A stretch of DNA of 64,000 nt from Albugo candida (Eukaryota; Oomycota; Peronosporomycetes; Albuginales; Albuginaceae). Below, in pieces: positions 35,990 to 49,063 of the stretch (position 1 is the first letter of the stretch; every line of letters starts with the position of its first letter). The DNA is taken from positions 558,001 to 622,000 of the forward strand of contig CAJNAR010000154.1 of NCBI GenBank assembly GCA_905220665.1, given 5' to 3'. A program made the translations under genes and the position numbers. A model generated the notes under the pieces. It was not told the origin of the DNA and made no database searches. It worked only from the letters and a program-made list of their open reading frames with translations.

Positions 35990-36800
35990 GGTGAAAGAAT
36001 ATAAATCCACGTATCAAGGATATCGTTTAAGAGTAATGGAGCGTACTCTCGATGGTGCGATCGTGTTCGAAGAAAAAAATATGGTAAAGAACGTTCTCGT
36101 TATCAAGACTGAAGGTCGAAAACGCATTACCATTGTAATGGATGTCCCTGCTTTAAGTGAGTCCATGAAAAATCCAAAAAATCGGACGGGAAGTCTTTAC
36201 AATGCTGTCGAGCGTATAAAAAAGCTTCTGGATTCGGGGATCCAGTTTGATGACCACCGATAAATAAAAGGCATCAATCGAGCGCAAAGCAGCAAAAAAG
36301 CATACAGAGCTGCCTGTAAAAATTCATTAACGACCGAATTGGTGGAGTCATGTCCAGTAATTTGAAGGATTCCATCACGCCTAAAGAGCGACGTAAAATT
36401 CAATACTTATTCAATTTTGTCGACTAGAAACGAACCGCCGTTCGTACTCCTGGCTAAGACTAGGAATAAAGAAGATAGAAATTGCTACGCTTTCATGATT
36501 GATGTGGAAAAAAGATTTACAAGGCTAATGTTCCACGCATTCTTGGTGGCGGAGAGCACAGGAATGTAGAGCTTTTTTTGCAAAGTAGTGGCAGTACGGA
36601 GACAGCATAGTGAGGCCAAAAATCAAGACTCAAACGGAAAAAATGAAGGGATACATAGTGCAGTCCTGAACCTGGTTCAATCTATGATATTTATAAGCTC
36701 TATGGCATTATGGTTTTATGAGGATCCCGCTGAATATGCGGCGAATTTTTTATATAAAATCACTGACATAGCGAATAAAGCAAGACAGCCTCTGTAGAGG
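35990..36800 (+). pseudogene. Ty1/copia integrase remnant
   Basis: From 35991 the frame reads ERTLDGAIVFEEKNMVKNVL and later ERIKKLLDSGIQF, similar to the region before the copia integrase. The last part (36588-36797) reads AVLNLVQSMIFISSMALWFY, then DPAEYAANFLYKI and ANKARQP, the well-conserved stretch after the third catalytic residue of copia integrases. The catalytic core between is too broken to read. Confidence 0.7.
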
Positions 36801-37229
36801 TTTTGACTGTGAATGATACCGATAATATTCATCTTATTACATTCATCTCGCCTTGTTTGGTTTGATTCTGATCTGAAAGAAAGTTCCTCGCATAGCGAAG
36901 TGAACTGGGCGTTTTTTCTGGGAGAAAACTTGTGGTTACAAAGTTCATTTACCCAAATCGAGAACTGTGACTATCAACATATATATATATAAATGTGAAA
37001 TTGACGCCGGAAGAAGAAAATGAAACTGGAGGTTCCAAGGGCGCTTAAAACGATTTATTAGATTCACACATAAAGCTCCAAGTGTTACCAACGATTGAAG
37101 GGCATCAATCACAACTACTACAAGAAATCAAACGGACGAAATTGAAGGAAAAAGAGAGGTAATAGAAACCTAGAGAATTTCGATTCGGCTTAATTTCGTG
37201 TTAGTAACAATTTAGCTCGATTCGAGGAC

Positions 37230-38765
37230 TTGAACCAAGCGGTGAAGTGAGTGAAGCATGTTGAATGGAAAGAATCTGCGGATGCAGAAGAAAAATCACG
37301 GGTGGAATCGAGTCATGGACATTGTTCCTAAAACCGATGAGACCATTGCGTTGCATATTAAGTGGTTATTCAAGTGAATAACGGACGCATAGGTCAATTT
37401 AAAGCCATTAAGGCGGGAATGCTTGTCAGTGCAAAATAAACAGGTTTTGGGCATATCATACGACATGACATTCATGGGGTTAGAGACCGCAAAGATTATA
37501 ATAGCTTTGGGAAGAATCTGGGAAATTCCAGCAAGGCATTGTCACGTATTGAATACGTACGTGAAGGCACCAATAGAAGACAACTTAATTCTATATTTGC
37601 ACGGGTCTCAAGAAATGAAAAAAGAACCTACAAAGCTGGATGAACCCGGTACCACAAGTACTGATAAAGCGGTACTACGGCTACAAATGAGTCTGTTTCA
37701 GCTGAAAGACGCAGAAATTCTATGGAGTCACCATTGTATTGAAGGATAAACGATGAAGGTTTCAAAGAAAGTCTCATGGATCCATATTTACATCAAGACG
37801 AAGACACAACTGGAATATCTTTTTTGGGGATAAGTTTTCCAGAAATTGAGGTGATACTTGATAGCCTTCCAAGGATTACAATTAAGACTATTCGACCCAT
37901 CAATAAATTATTGAGGAAGCGAGTTCGCTGCGTCGAAGAAGAAGTATATTCTTTAAATGGGAACCGTCTATATTGGAATTGATTGCAAAATTGATTATAG
38001 AGAAAGAGCATTCAGTTCTCATTCCTATTGTGCAAGACTACATTGATACCACATCATGAAATCTTAAAAGAACAAGGTCCGTTCAGTCGAGAATGCAATA
38101 AACAAAACGTTGCACTCTTCCATAACCAGTCTTTTATATTTTGTGATCTGCACGGGTGCAGACATCGGTATCACAGTACACAAGCTAATGAGACGTAATC
38201 ATGCACCAACACCAAATGATGGGTTGTTGGTGTGTCAGAAAGGTGAAATATTTCAAGGCTTTAAAATGACTGAAATTTTATTGGGTGGTGAAAGTGTGCA
38301 CCCGTTCTCGATTTCCCAAGACGCCGCTCTGAAGATATACCTATATGATGATGATGGAGTGGAGGATCAATCGAAAATGAGCGTAACCGTTACAGTATTC
38401 AATGTACGTAGACCTTCGTGGCTAGTGATGCAAGAAGAAGCATTGAGTTTCAATATTGACGTCGGAATCATAGTTTGTAGCAGCATCGTATGCACCGAGT
38501 ATTTAATTGGAGTATGGGACGATTCAAATATTTGAAACTAACGGAGAAGGATTCAATGATGTTGTGGATGGTAAAATAGGCGACTTTCAGCAATCACTCA
38601 TCAAATCTATTCAATTGAGGATACACATATCGCCGTCCAACTAAAATACGTCAGAGCTAAATGGTCAAACGAATTATAGGATTAAAGTACGTACATAGAT
38701 CGAAAATCAACATCGCCTTGCAGACAAAGGCATTTTCGATACCCGGACTCTTCCAAAAACGATAG
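37230..38765 (+). pseudogene. Ty1/copia reverse transcriptase and RNase H remnant
   Basis: RT blocks: HVEWKESADAEEKSR, IVPKTDETIALHIKWLFK, GRIWEIPARHCHVLNTYVKA (about 37510-37569) and AVLRLQMSLFQLKDAEILW (37669-37725), the copia equivalents of the blocks around the catalytic Asp pair. RNase H parts: TGADIGITVHKLMRRNHAPT (38155-38214) and LYDDDGVEDQSKMSVTVTVF (38341-38400). Stops and shifts interrupt all. It would have copied element RNA into DNA. Confidence 0.82.
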
Positions 38766-39021
38766 TTATAAAAGTTACGGGATCGAGCGATGCGAGCTGA
38801 AACAAGTTCAAGTGCAACTAAAGAAGAAGAATTTTGGAAAGATTGACAAATTGTTTTAGCTTTCTAGTCGCATTTATCTTTACTCGTTATACTTTAGCCG
38901 TATTTTCTTTTTGAAAATGAGAGAATATAGCACTGGTAATTGCGTAAAAAAACACCATCTTCGCCTGCCTGTACCATCCCCATGAGACACTACATCCACG
39001 GTTTTTTCCCAGGTCTTTATA

Positions 39022-39213
39022 TCATCCTCGAACAAGAATTACAACTTTGGTCAGACGTTCCTGAGGGCGTTTTTTTTTTAGTATTTCCATAAACGGTTTT
39101 ATTTCCGCTCTACAATGTAGTCGGAAAGTATTTAACCAAACTTGTGCACAATGTATTATTGAGATTATCAAAAATCCGACAGCTAAATAAATCGCGAAGC
39201 CGCGACTTGCCAT
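39022..39213 (-). CDS. Possible small secreted protein, 63 residues
   Basis: From the ATG at 39213 the first residues MASRGFAIYLAVGFLIISII form a strong signal peptide or membrane anchor, followed by a basic tail containing EILKKKRPQERLTK. It has two Cys and no family match. A true small secreted protein or a chance ORF. Confidence 0.32.
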   Translation of the reverse strand: MASRGFAIYLAVGFLIISIIHCAQVWLNTFRLHCRAEIKPFMEILKKKRPQERLTKVVILVRG

Positions 39214-42200
39214 CACCAAAACCTCAAATAAATTCTTGAGAATCCAGTCTGAAAATCTCCACCAATTTAGCGCATTGTCACAACCGAACCGGTTCTATAT
39301 CGAGGCGACCGTTCCCATACGGCCATCCCTCTTATATCGACTAGATTGAAAGCGCTTATGTAACTTTATGAATATGCTTATCCATGCGAAAGCGAAACAA
39401 TGATCGCAGAAGCACTCGGTACAAGGTTAAATGAAGTGATCTAACGAATATCACCACTCTTCCACCCAAATGCACGCAAGTTTCTTACAGAGTATGAAAT
39501 CCTCGTGATACAATGTAACGTATCAAAGGTTTTCAAGATCTCTATGAACTAGAGAACACCTCTATACCACCTTGTTGCCTGATATCCGACATTTTGCCGC
39601 TATAAGATCAGCTTTCAGTGCAATGTTCCGTCAAAGAGACTTGTTTTTTTGCGTACTTGTATTACTTTTCGAAGATCGGAGCGATATTCTCGATTCGCTT
39701 CTTTTTGCTCACTTTATCCGGCCGGCCTGCTGCAACTTCCGATAGAATTAGCCTGATAGTACAGTTCCCCACTGATCTCAGACACGTATCTGTCGTATTC
39801 TTTTACTCGTCTTCGCATGGTTTCATACAACTGGAAAAAATAAAGGCTTGCGTTTCTCCTAGCGATACCCCCTACGATGATTCTGCTTTCGTACCGATAC
39901 CTATCCCATTGCAAGATACCCTCATTCTATATCTTCTCATTTTCAAATAAAAAAAATATCACACCAGCGTTTGGCCACTCTCGAGTCAACTATCCAACTA
40001 GTCTTTTCTAACATCGATTTCTTCCAGCATCAGTCTAGTTTCAACACGCAACAAACTTCCTCGCTTCTTCTCCGCGGTTATTAATATTGCTCTTTTTATA
40101 TTGTCATGGATCACAAATTTGTTTCTGTTACTCAACTCGCGCAGCTTCAGATACGTATTGCTGATGCGAAGACGTACATTAAATTAGATCAGAATGCAGC
40201 CCCTCCGGGTCGTTTTTACGATCCTGACATACCCATCCACCCTTTAGACACGATACACTTATCCAATATTTAGTCTCTCCACTTTACAGGTTTATTAGGC
40301 TTCCAATTCATGCACTATTCCAGCTTTAGAAGTATCCACTTGCGTTGATGTCGAATCCGTGCGAACGAGATACCTTATTACATTCATTGACGAACTACAA
40401 GAAACAATATCTACCATATATTTACAAAATATTCACCATGTCGGTCCTCATCCTGCTTTGTATTTGCTTGCGCATTTTCGCGTCACTTTTTCAACCATCT
40501 TACTCTTTGCAATACTTGGGCACCTTTCATCATTCTTAATCACGATTACGGTACCACGTTGTCCACCAGCCATATTATTGACTCGCTTCAAGGCAGGCAG
40601 TCTCGAAGGAGCCTGAAGTTGCCTTAAATGGCATGGTACATTTTTTTACTAATTACTGACTTTACCTCATCGACGCTCGATGGACTTGCAAGGAGTCTAA
40701 GGGTATCATCCCTGGAGCAGCCGAATGTCATCGACTATGGTTTGTCTCTTTTACTCACACTTATCACGTATATCCTTAAGGACCAGCTTCTATTCCTATC
40801 TTTGTAGCGTTAGGAAGACCATGCTCTGCCTAATTTAAGCCAACCTCATTCGTATCTCGTGCACCCTTAGTCCCTTTGGCGTCGTCCAACGCGGTATCTG
40901 CTTGATCGCGGCGTTTGATACAAACTTCCAACATCATCAAATAGCTCTTGCCATCATTGGTTTCAGGGCAACCAGCAAGCTTGGTCGTGTATCAAATACT
41001 CTGTGACATGACCTACGTCATGTGTTTATGATCAAGAGAGTCTTCGACCAAGTCGTCTTACCGACTCCGGGTCCACTTTCCTGGTTCAAGTTTTTACGCT
41101 TTATCTTCTTTGAAAAATGATGACTTGCTGAATGCTCTAGTGCATTTTTTTTTCAATTTGGTTTCAACTACCTAATTTTTACATTAGAAACATCTCACGC
41201 TTGATATGGCTCGAATAAAGATGAATTTTCGGACAGATTTTTTGTTGGTTTTTTCTTGTGCTATATCTTATTGATAGAATCCTTTGGCACATCCCTGTAT
41301 TGAACATTCTTTTATTGAAATTTCCAACTTGGATTATTGAAACAATATATTTGATATGGTAAACCAGGATGCTATTTCCCACGCTTCCTTTTCTGCTCAT
41401 CATATTCTATAGGAACCCTTCCTATAGCTCTCTTTCGAACAATGTCTATGAGGTGCCGCACCATTTTCCCGACCAACTTCAATGCTGATATAGATCAATT
41501 ATTAAGTCGTATCGATCCCAGCGGATAGATAGAGTAGTCACATTAATCAGTATTAAAGATAGCATAGACGCCAACGAAGCCAATATATTGTACCATACTT
41601 TTACATACACTTCGAAATAAATTAGGCGAGGACCCATAACACATATTCTATTCATGAAGGAATCTTTTTGTATTCTCCCCCTGATTGCATTCGGATAGGT
41701 TTGCTGTGAAACAGAAATTAACGCGATCAGAGAGACGCGTAGACTAGTATGGTCTCATCAAGTTGATTCTGAGGAAAGTTGCACAGCTAGATGTTTGATG
41801 AACATAATCATTACCAACTCATGGATTTTTGAAATCATATGGACTTTTTTGCTGTCCCGTACAGCAATACGTTAAACAACCACGATCAATAAATTATGGA
41901 AACCAAGGGACAGACATCCCAAATTGACTGTGGCAAGAAGCACAGGATTGTTACACTTTCACAAGATCTACTTAATCAAGTGACCAGATATTTGAATAAA
42001 GGCGAGGACATTTCTAAAACTGTACGATGAGACAATGTCAACAGATGATATTTCCAAATCGTTCGTACGATATCACAAACTGAGATACGAGTGCTTCCTG
42101 GAATGGTCGTCATCTGATTTTTCACTTAAAAATTCAACAACTTAAATGATCTGAGAGAGATTTTTATTGATGTCACTGCCTACTTCATTGTAACTGATTT

Positions 42201-44412
42201 TAGCAAGACATCTGCCATTTTTATTCGTTTGCCAAGTAAATCCGTTTGACCTAACTATATGACCGGTCGGGTCCGCGAAATATTGAGAAAATTACACACG
42301 CATCACCCGGTCAGTCTTGTCAACGATCCGTTCAATTAATTGAAAATTGGATAAGAGGCTTCATCGATACAATTCAATCGACATTAAAACAAATGGACCA
42401 TCTTACGTGATCTTCATCCGTCAATACATTTGACGGACAGGACATGAAAGTGAACTCTTCAAAACATAATTCTATTTTCTCATGAAATGACACTTTTGAC
42501 ACAAGCAATTGTGCTCTACAATAAGTCGGGAAACGATTAATTGAAATAGTATGGTCATTCATAAACAACCGGGAGAGAACTAACTTCCGTCTCATCGAGC
42601 AAACCGGTCATTTTCAATCGCCTCTTGCAAAAACGTACGTTCCAGTTTGTCTTCCCATACGGTTGCGTATCTTCTATCCCACTTTATTTGGCTGGACAAG
42701 TGTATCTGCGGGTGTCTAGACTTGTGAATATAGAAATCACTAAAAAAAACTTTAATTGCGAATCTATCTGTAAAAAGCTGGCGGTACCGCTTGCGCTGCG
42801 CGCACTGTAAGGTCTTGAATACATGAACTGGTAATCTTTTTTTTTTCCACACCACCAAATGCTTTGATAGTCACGAATGGTGGCTAAATCTTTTATTAGC
42901 AGTGAAGGAGAACATTGAGCAATCTTACACTGGCCAAAGCTGTATGGAATCTCAATAAAAGATGGCGTCGTAAAATTTCGTATATTATGATAGAGATCGA
43001 CCTGCCGATCATTTTATGCTACCCTTTTTTTAAATCTACTTCGAGGACAATACTCAGTGCAGTTTTCTTGTAAACGTTCTAGGTGACAACTTTAAGAAGG
43101 CAATCCAAAACTTGACAGTTAGATATTGATGGTTTTATAGCTACCACACCTAGACAGTACAGTTCCTGTCTCCGATTGATCTATATACTAATGCCTCAAT
43201 AGTACAGTCGTATTATCCACCTGATGAGGCCGGGGCGCAATCTTCAAAAAGAGGATATAAACTAAGCACACAGTGTTGATTCTTTAAGAGGCTACACCAT
43301 GTGCTGCATATCCACCAAGACGAGTGGGCAAAAGAATCTCTTTAATCGCATTGCACATATTTTTTTTCTTGCGAAACTATCTAATCCACGACCGGAAAGA
43401 TTTAGATTGGCAAGCAATAGATCAATATGAATGACATTTTCTTCGTGCGATAGAGAAATAATCGAAGACGGGTCATAGCGCGCCAGGGCCTTGTCTTAAA
43501 CATCTTCGCTCGAGACAAGTGAACAGATTGACTAAGAACACTTGCAATTAAGTCAACATCTCTTAGAAAATTTTCACAAATTCGTCGACAGAATGAAAGT
43601 ATGGTAAATAGAAATGTCAGCTGAGCGATGCCACATTTCACAAGTATGAAACATCTTTTCAGTTTGAATTTTCAAACGTGCGCAGGGCATGGGATAGATC
43701 CGTTAAGGGAAAAAAAACTGAGCTGTCATGTTGCAAGAAAGGCAAAGATAATCAACTTGACGCGTCTGTGTAAAATGGAAAATAATTCCTACTGTTCGAT
43801 CAAGTTGCGACGTTGTGCAAGCCTGCGACATCTAACGATCGACAATGCAAGATTCGGATTGTTATGATGACGAATTTTCATGAACAGAAACTTTCGCTAT
43901 CGTCAGTCACCTATGGTTGCAATAACAGCGACAAATCAAGTTGGTTATTTACACTATTGAGTTGTGGCTCGGCCATAATTCTTCTTGAAGATGGAGATGG
44001 AGATTAGCAACCTATCTGACATCAAGTCAGATCATTTCGTACAGGCTCAGAAAAGCGGTTAAGTGAACTAAGGACCTAATAAACGTACTACGGAATCTAA
44101 GCTCCCTGGTGAATAGTTGGTTCCAGAATATCAACCTTTTCACGTTCTTGTTCGTTTTTTGATCGTCTGTATCATCCACAACCAGCTCGAGCTTCATCGA
44201 ACGACTCCGAAATTTTGTGCTCGGATTTATGTCATCGATCACACGCTCGTCCGTGATTGATTGAGTTCTTCATGATGGTTCTACATGCACTGAAATCCCT
44301 GGTGGTACCTCCCGATACAAGTGCAGGCCGAAACCGAAACTTGAGATTGACACTCATCGGAAACTCAAGGAAAATATTCTTGATAAAGTTCCTATGAGTT
44401 AGGGTTCGGTAA
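39214..44412. other. Long region without a recognised gene
   Basis: Between about 39600 and 41100 the plus strand is clearly pyrimidine-rich and carries broken frames (for instance an ATG frame at 40107-40265 reading VTQLAQLQIRIADAKTYIKL). At 41896-42030 a 44-residue ORF (KKHRIVTLSQDLLNQVTRYL) might be the start of a transposase helix-turn-helix, but nothing follows. Several frames near 42180-42250 look like retroelement relics without diagnostic motifs. Confidence 0.3.
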
Positions 44413-44832
44413 AGTTCACCTCAATTTTTCTGGCCTTCAAAATATACAATATCTCTAAGAAAGCTGGATCTAACTCAACCACATGTATCCAATTCGGACG
44501 ACGAAGGATTCTATGTTACATTTCAAATATTACATTCTAGCGAGGTTTTTTTCCGGCCAAGTACAAAGATGAGTTATGGCCTTACTCATCGTAAAAAACT
44601 AATTCCTGGCGCTGTCAAAGAAAAAATTCCGTTGGATACGTCGTCTCGGAGTGGAAAAGTGTTACAGCTCAATATCGTAACCATCTTGCCTAAAGTGTAT
44701 CTTCATGATGTAGAAGTAAACGCGCCGAGCTATGACAGTGTATTACTTGGACAGAGCGCACTGAAGCAATTGCGACTCACAATAATAAAAGACTCTTGGA
44801 AAGAGCTTGACGAGCTCATAATATATGATTGA
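44413..44832 (+). pseudogene. Unrecognised open frame, perhaps a retropepsin-like relic
   Basis: 139 codons without a stop, with normal protein composition; the first ATG is at 44569. The end reads PKVYLHDVEVNAPSYDSVLL, then GQSALKQLRL, which recalls the C-terminal part of retroviral-type proteases (Y-D-x-x-L-G-x-x-x-L). The catalytic D-S/T-G is not seen in this frame. Could instead be a host gene fragment. Confidence 0.3.
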
Positions 44833-45619
44833 TAGCCAAAAATACTATCGAAACTGAGACATTCATACTGTAACTAATCTCAAAAAGCTCAGAATGACAA
44901 AGTAATAGTTACTTCCCAACATCCATACGTCTTTCTTCTATCTCTATTATAGCTTCTGTATCATAGACAGTCTCTATGCTCACTATTTTCTTGTTGAAGC
45001 CCAATTTAGAGGAGTCAGTTTCAATTGAATGGAGCGTACTTCTGCATTACAATGCATCATGAACAAGAAGCCCTGTGGTAAACTGATAATACTCGCAGCC
45101 TCACCACTTCATACATATATTGAAGAAGAAGCAGGCTCTAGCCCAACGCCTAAGAGTTCCATTACATCAACCTCAGCGCGCTCTTTCAAACGTGAACATT
45201 AAGTGTAATATGGGTGTGTGTGTCACGGAGGAACAAAAATCGATAGAAGCCCCATATTTATGGTTCAATGACGAATTTGGACGCCTCCGCTTCTCTAAAA
45301 ACCGCACAGAATTTCTTAGAAATTTCGAGATCACCACAAGCTCTATCATCCATTCTACTGCATATTCTGCTCAATCTCCATCCCATTACAACTGTTCTTG
45401 TCTTTTAATCTCATCATGAAGTCTTCTTTCCTTAATATTTCGTCTCTAACGTTGATATTCTTACCCAAGTCGATCAGAGAATACAATTTCCCGTAACCGT
45501 ACCTGCGCTGATACCACACCACGTCGCAGTAATGCGCACCTTTCTATTACCGTATATATAGCAAAACAAACGAATCATTTATGTAAAGTGATTATCACCA
45601 AAGCAATATACGAATACTA

Positions 45620-46830
45620 TTTAGAGAACAAGAGGCGGCTGATAGAAGTCAAATTAGAGCATTGTATCGTATCTTCGAGTGCTTTATGTTCATGCAACCG
45701 TACCGACCTGTTGATTATAATTTGACGAAATTGATCGTGAAATCACCTCTGAATGGTCCATTTCTGGTGAAACCATATGCTTTCTAGTGCTAAAGCCTAT
45801 GGTATCATGAAGAAGTATCATGCTGGTTGAAGAATTACGAAAAAGAAGGGATTCTATTCAGTAAAGGAAACAGTCGCGAGGCTCTTCATTTTCTCTGTAC
45901 AGCAGAGGGAACTTGTCCATAGATTTACATGGCCAAAGTGCTATTCTACAAAGAGATGAAAAATACCACAATGAAGATGTGTGAGCTATCGCGGATGGAA
46001 AGTGACGATTAGAGGCTATTTCATCAGGCTCAAATCGAACATCATCGAGATCAACTGTATCGCTAGTCTCATCAACACGAGCTCGCGTTAATGGAACTGA
46101 TTCTGCACATCAAAGTGAAACGTCCGTCAACAAAAAAGCTCTGGAAAAAGTCGGTTTCATTGATATGCTCTTAGCGCGTGCGGATGTTTTCACTCGATCG
46201 AGGTAACAGGAAGAGGCCAAAGACCTCAATTATCTAGACTCTCAGTTAATGGAAAATAGAAGATACACGAGCTCAACTTCAGTGTATCCATCAGAATTGG
46301 ACTCTACTCACTTTAAATTTATCATTTCTAATCCGTTAAATTCGTAGAATTGCGGTGCAGGATAATACTTTGATTTTGACATAAGCTCCTGACGATATTT
46401 GCGTGTTACGACTTTGGGCCGACACACTGACGCGTTTTCCGCACGCGTTTGCAGAGAGAAAACGTAATTTGGGGGCTGCTAAAGCGCTGGGTCCTCATGA
46501 TATCGACTCGATTGTCGCGATGGGTGCGCTGCGGTCGCAGTATATCAAGTCTTGAAAGAAGACCTCGCCTATCAATCGCGAAGCTGGATTTCTAAAAAAA
46601 AAGCCACACGTATCGAGGTATCCTGTCTGAAATCATTTCAGAACCAAGGAGTGACGCACTCGAGCTATCGTTATTCGCGCTCATATACATATTCGCTTAA
46701 ACGACCTTGAAGCAGCACTTACGGATAACAATCGCATCTACTCAATTCCTAATCATTTGGATGCACAATCGGAAGAAAAAGTTTCTCAAGAAGCATTCCA
46801 TACGCAAGCACAAAACGAGTAGTAATAGCG
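45620..46830 (+). pseudogene. Decayed gene, possibly a TPR-repeat protein
   Basis: One frame runs from 45620 for about 190 codons with five stops, reading SQIRALYRIFECFMFMQPYR and SREALHFLCTAEGTCP. A later frame (46420-46546) reads NLGAAKALGPHDIDSIVAMG and another (46660-46820) reads IVIRAHIHIRLNDLEAALTD. The A-x-x-A-L and alternating helix pattern is like tetratricopeptide repeats, which serve as protein-binding scaffolds. The TPR assignment is tentative; the pseudogene state is clear. Confidence 0.4.
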
Positions 46831-47227
46831 ACCTAGTGGTTACTGACACAGGATCAAAATGTCGATATGGATTCCACTAAATCTGCGAGTAAAGAGATAA
46901 AGAAGATAGGCAAGAAGTCTGTAATTCCCCAAAACGCATACAGCACTGAAAAGTCTGAGAAATTGTTCGATCCGATCACACCGCGTAGGACAAGAGAGCA
47001 CATCAGTGTCTGCACTTTATTACAGACATAAATTCTGCCATGACACAGCGACTTTGCTCGTATATCATGTCGACAACAGCGAAATTGTCTGTCACGATTT
47101 TAGAATTGACGGGAACAATTTTCGAGAGTTGGTTAATTTACTTCATCAAAGGAGGTTGTGAAGGCAAGGGGACAGACTCGGGTAGCCTTCAACTTTTGAC
47201 AATTAAGTTCGGTTGTCTATTAACAGA

Positions 47228-47395
47228 CTAAGCTTTTTTTCTGGAATCAGTAGCGTTTGCTAGGATAGGACCTCCGCCGCAACTTGTAAATGCTGTAGCC
47301 AATGTGGTGAAACCAAGTCCAGCGAAGAGTGCAAGTGAGACAGCGTTCATGTGAGTAATATGGTTTCTCCATAATATTTTTTGACTGAATGACAT
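47228..47395 (-). CDS. Possible small membrane or secreted peptide, 55 residues
   Basis: From the ATG at 47395 (or an inner one at 47350) the product contains a hydrophobic segment, MNAVSLALFAGLGFTTLATA, then SCGGGPILANATDSRKKA. It could be a signal peptide with a short mature part or a small membrane protein. GTATGT at the 5' side of the start could also be an intron donor, in which case this would be intron sequence. Confidence 0.3.
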   Translation of the reverse strand: MSFSQKILWRNHITHMNAVSLALFAGLGFTTLATAFTSCGGGPILANATDSRKKA

Positions 47396-48446
47396 ACCTC
47401 CTGGAACAAAGAAGGATACCGTATCGCGCTTCAGTTCTGGCTGCTTTCTTGTTGAGCACAAAATTTAGAAAAGCGAGGATGTCCGCACTATTTCCGGTGC
47501 ATCGAAGCTTGAAAATGTCACCACATTAGTTCTAGTGAAGAAGAATTAGCTTGTCATTCGCCGAAAAAAATGAATCCAAGAAGTTAAAGCTGCAAAGGTT
47601 ACGATCGTCAAATGTTAAAGGAACGATTCCAAATGATGTATTGGAAGTTGCTTTTTTTACCGAATGCTTCATCTGTCTCGCACGTTAGCCTAAAACCTGG
47701 CTCTTACTTGTGATAATGCAATTTTTATGGATGTTGCATTGTGAAGTGCTATTAAATCACAAGAAATGCGCCAATAAGGTACATTAAGATTTGCTTTATC
47801 CATATTGTCGGTGTCTTGAGTCAAGGAGCAGTCTTTTCTAGCAAGATATTACTTTGGGATATCGTTGAAACGGAAGCATGAGAGTCCAAAGAAAAAGACA
47901 AAACGAAGTAACTTAGAAAAGACAATAAAGGTATAGAAAAGCCTCTCAGGTTGATTGGTTTTTTGTTACCCAAGTTAATGTCTTGCTCAAGCGACTATAA
48001 ACGCTCTTTGAAGAGAGGAATGTATTTTGAACAATTTGTTAAATAAGCACTGTCCATTGGATGAATTGGCTTGCCACATCCAATAGTGCACGGGATGGAA
48101 AATCTCAAGGCGATAGAAAGTTATTGGCGACAGGATGTGGCTAATTGTTTGTATACCTTGCATATAGAGTCTTTTCTGTCTAATCAAGGCATACTTTGAA
48201 TGGCGCATAAAACTGACATTCACTCCTTCATTTCCTATCTTTTTACTCGTATTTATCTTTTACTCCCTCACTGATGGTTTCTGTTGCTATAATTCGGTCC
48301 ATGATGCATTTGTAGTTAGGTATCGGCTATCACTTCACCAGGATGCGTTTCTACATTTTGCCTTATAAATAGAGATGTTATGAAACTCTCATACATCACA
48401 AATAGAAGTGGTAGATAGAGTTCTCTATTGGTGCAATGTACTCATA
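47396..48446. other. No gene recognised
   Basis: AT-rich flank of the composite SINE insertion. No motif seen. Confidence 0.45.
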
Positions 48447-49063
48447 AGCGAAAACTATATATATATTGTCAGAGATTTCATTACACTGTTGATCTGGTTT
48501 TTTAGCTGCCTTCCTTGTCCTATCATGAGTCCCTGACCGTGTGAATATCACTTAAGTCTGACTTCAAACCTAGGGAGGCAGATATTTTCCAAGCTTATTG
48601 CTTGGGTGGGCTCAAACCGCTGCCCACACTGCCGGGATTCGAACTAACGACCTCCGGCAGGTTCTCCGTGCGCTCAAGTGCTTAATCGACTGAGCTAGGC
48701 ACGGAGACCCCGTCGGGGGGCCTAGCGAATAGTACACATGTGTTCCGACCGTGTGTACTCCGGTTCCGATTCCGGCGGTGGTAATAGGGCTGCGATGGGG
48801 CCCCTCGGCGGAGGCAAAGATTCCTCCACGTAAATATCAACCTACTCAATGAAGATATGGACGTGTCAAGACCGCTGGCAACTACACCAGAAAATAAGTG
48901 TACAGGAGTTGGACCGGGCTCTTCAGAGCGTTACATACTAGTGATTAGAATAGAGTAGATAACCACCAAACTGTAGTAACAGAAAGGTGTCTAAATAAAA
49001 GTACTACGGGCGAACACCCTTATCTGAGCTGGGTACGGAACCCGAGCGAAAACTATATATATT
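48447..49063 (-). mobile_element. Composite SINE insertion with target-site duplication
   Basis: AGCGAAAACTATATATAT(AT)T occurs at 48447-48467 and 49045-49063 and bounds about 577 bases. Read on the minus strand the insert begins with a head like the other SINEs (CGGGTTCCGTACCCAGCTCAG), continues into about 330 bases of different sequence, then at about 48710 carries a second tRNA-like head (GTGCCTAGCTCAGTCGATTA, B-box AGTTCGAATCCCGGC) and the complete body and tail of the family (to GAAATCTCTGACAA). One duplication around the whole unit indicates that it moved as one piece. This is a dimeric or chimeric SINE. Confidence 0.85.

Larger units (their letters stand above)
35990..38765 (+). mobile_element. 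Degenerate Ty1/copia retrotransposon (pol region)
   Basis: Integrase-related segments (35990-36800) precede reverse transcriptase (37230-38000) and RNase H (38110-38765); integrase before RT is the Ty1/copia order. Every domain is broken by stops and shifts. The frame near the end reads LKYVHRSKINIALQTKAFS at about 38680-38740, as at the end of copia RNase H. LTRs were not identified. The element is long dead. Confidence 0.8.
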
